64,000 bases of DNA from Pycnopodia helianthoides. Taxonomy: Eukaryota > Echinodermata > Asteroidea > Forcipulatida > Asteriidae. Location of the stretch: contig CM063246.1 of assembly GCA_032158295.1 (NCBI GenBank), positions 7,555,589-7,619,588 on the forward strand, given 5' to 3'. The position numbers were made by a program, and so were the translations under genes. Each line of letters starts with the position of its first letter. Positions within the stretch are counted from its first letter, which is position 1. Below, one piece after another: positions 63,819-64,000 of this stretch. The notes beneath the pieces are model-generated. The model was not told the DNA's origin and searched no databases. It saw only the letters and a list, made by a program, of their open reading frames with translations.

Positions 63819-64000
63819 AAGAAAAGCTTTCATAATGTGTTCAAATAAAACGATTAGAGATTGATTTCATTTTTTTTTTTGTGGGGGGGGGGATAACAAA
63901 AATCAAACCCTTTGAGATACCTAACCATATTTCAAGGGAAATTTTGACCAGATATAATTTTGTTTAACCACATATTTTCACAAATATTTCACAGATATTT
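63819..64000 (+). promoter_or_regulatory. Short 3' UTR with polyadenylation signal, then 3' flank
   Basis: AATAAA lies at 63844-63849, 26 bases after the stop. A T-run and G-run (63870-63892) 20-40 bases further on fits a downstream GU-rich element. The remainder is AT-rich flank with no other gene. Confidence 0.75.

Noticed and set aside
1..64000. Viral, toxin or bacterial genes
   Set aside because: None was seen; the only mobile coding remnants are non-LTR retrotransposon C-termini.

Overview
The window is eukaryotic. It holds the 3' part of one very large plus-strand gene with small exons, long introns and a dense load of dispersed repeats. I find 41 exons of 180-207 bp between positions 1256 and 60557. 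Each encodes one von Willebrand factor type C (VWC, chordin-like CR) domain and each is bounded by a phase-1 AG acceptor and a phase-1 GT donor. A 42nd, terminal exon (63418-63818) encodes a cysteine-poor C-terminal domain I do not recognise, then a stop codon and an AATAAA 26 bases later. The exons sum to about 8.17 kb, or about 2,700 residues. No start codon, signal peptide or promoter is visible, so the 5' end lies to the left of the window. Chordin, Kielin/KCP and CRIM1-type proteins are built from the same domain and bind BMP/TGF-beta ligands outside the cell. The domain count and the C-terminus here differ from the members I know.

The gene architecture, the many foldback and terminal-inverted-repeat elements and the tRNA-derived repeats suggest a marine invertebrate deuterostome, probably an echinoderm (possibly a sea star). 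That is inference from the look of the sequence; I could not search.

Layout. 1-1255: no recognisable exon. 1.3-23.3 kb: VWC exons 1-19, with tRNA-derived elements, MITE-like elements, a 31-bp tandem repeat that copies the end of exon 11 together with its splice donor (14975-15492), and a GATCT-rich tract (16.1-16.7 kb). 23.3-32.1 kb: one intron filled by an 8.4-kb array of a 48-bp repeat (about 175 copies) whose interior is full of small deletions. 32.1-54.7 kb: VWC exons 20-39. Exons 20, 26 and 28 carry small frameshifts that look like missing homopolymer bases. 54.8-57.4 kb: a second array, 38 copies of exactly 67 bp, with a 12-copy higher-order pattern. 58.0-58.8 kb: a 21-22-bp degenerate repeat and a non-LTR retrotransposon 3' end that runs into the acceptor of exon 40. 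58.8-63.8 kb: exons 40, 41 and the terminal exon.

Because every VWC exon is symmetric (1-1), any exon can be skipped or duplicated without breaking the frame. This explains how such a long domain array could grow by exon duplication and suggests that splice isoforms with different domain numbers are possible. No other host gene is seen. The remaining coding-like material is retrotransposon remnants (36.5, 49.4, 58.5 and 62.2 kb).
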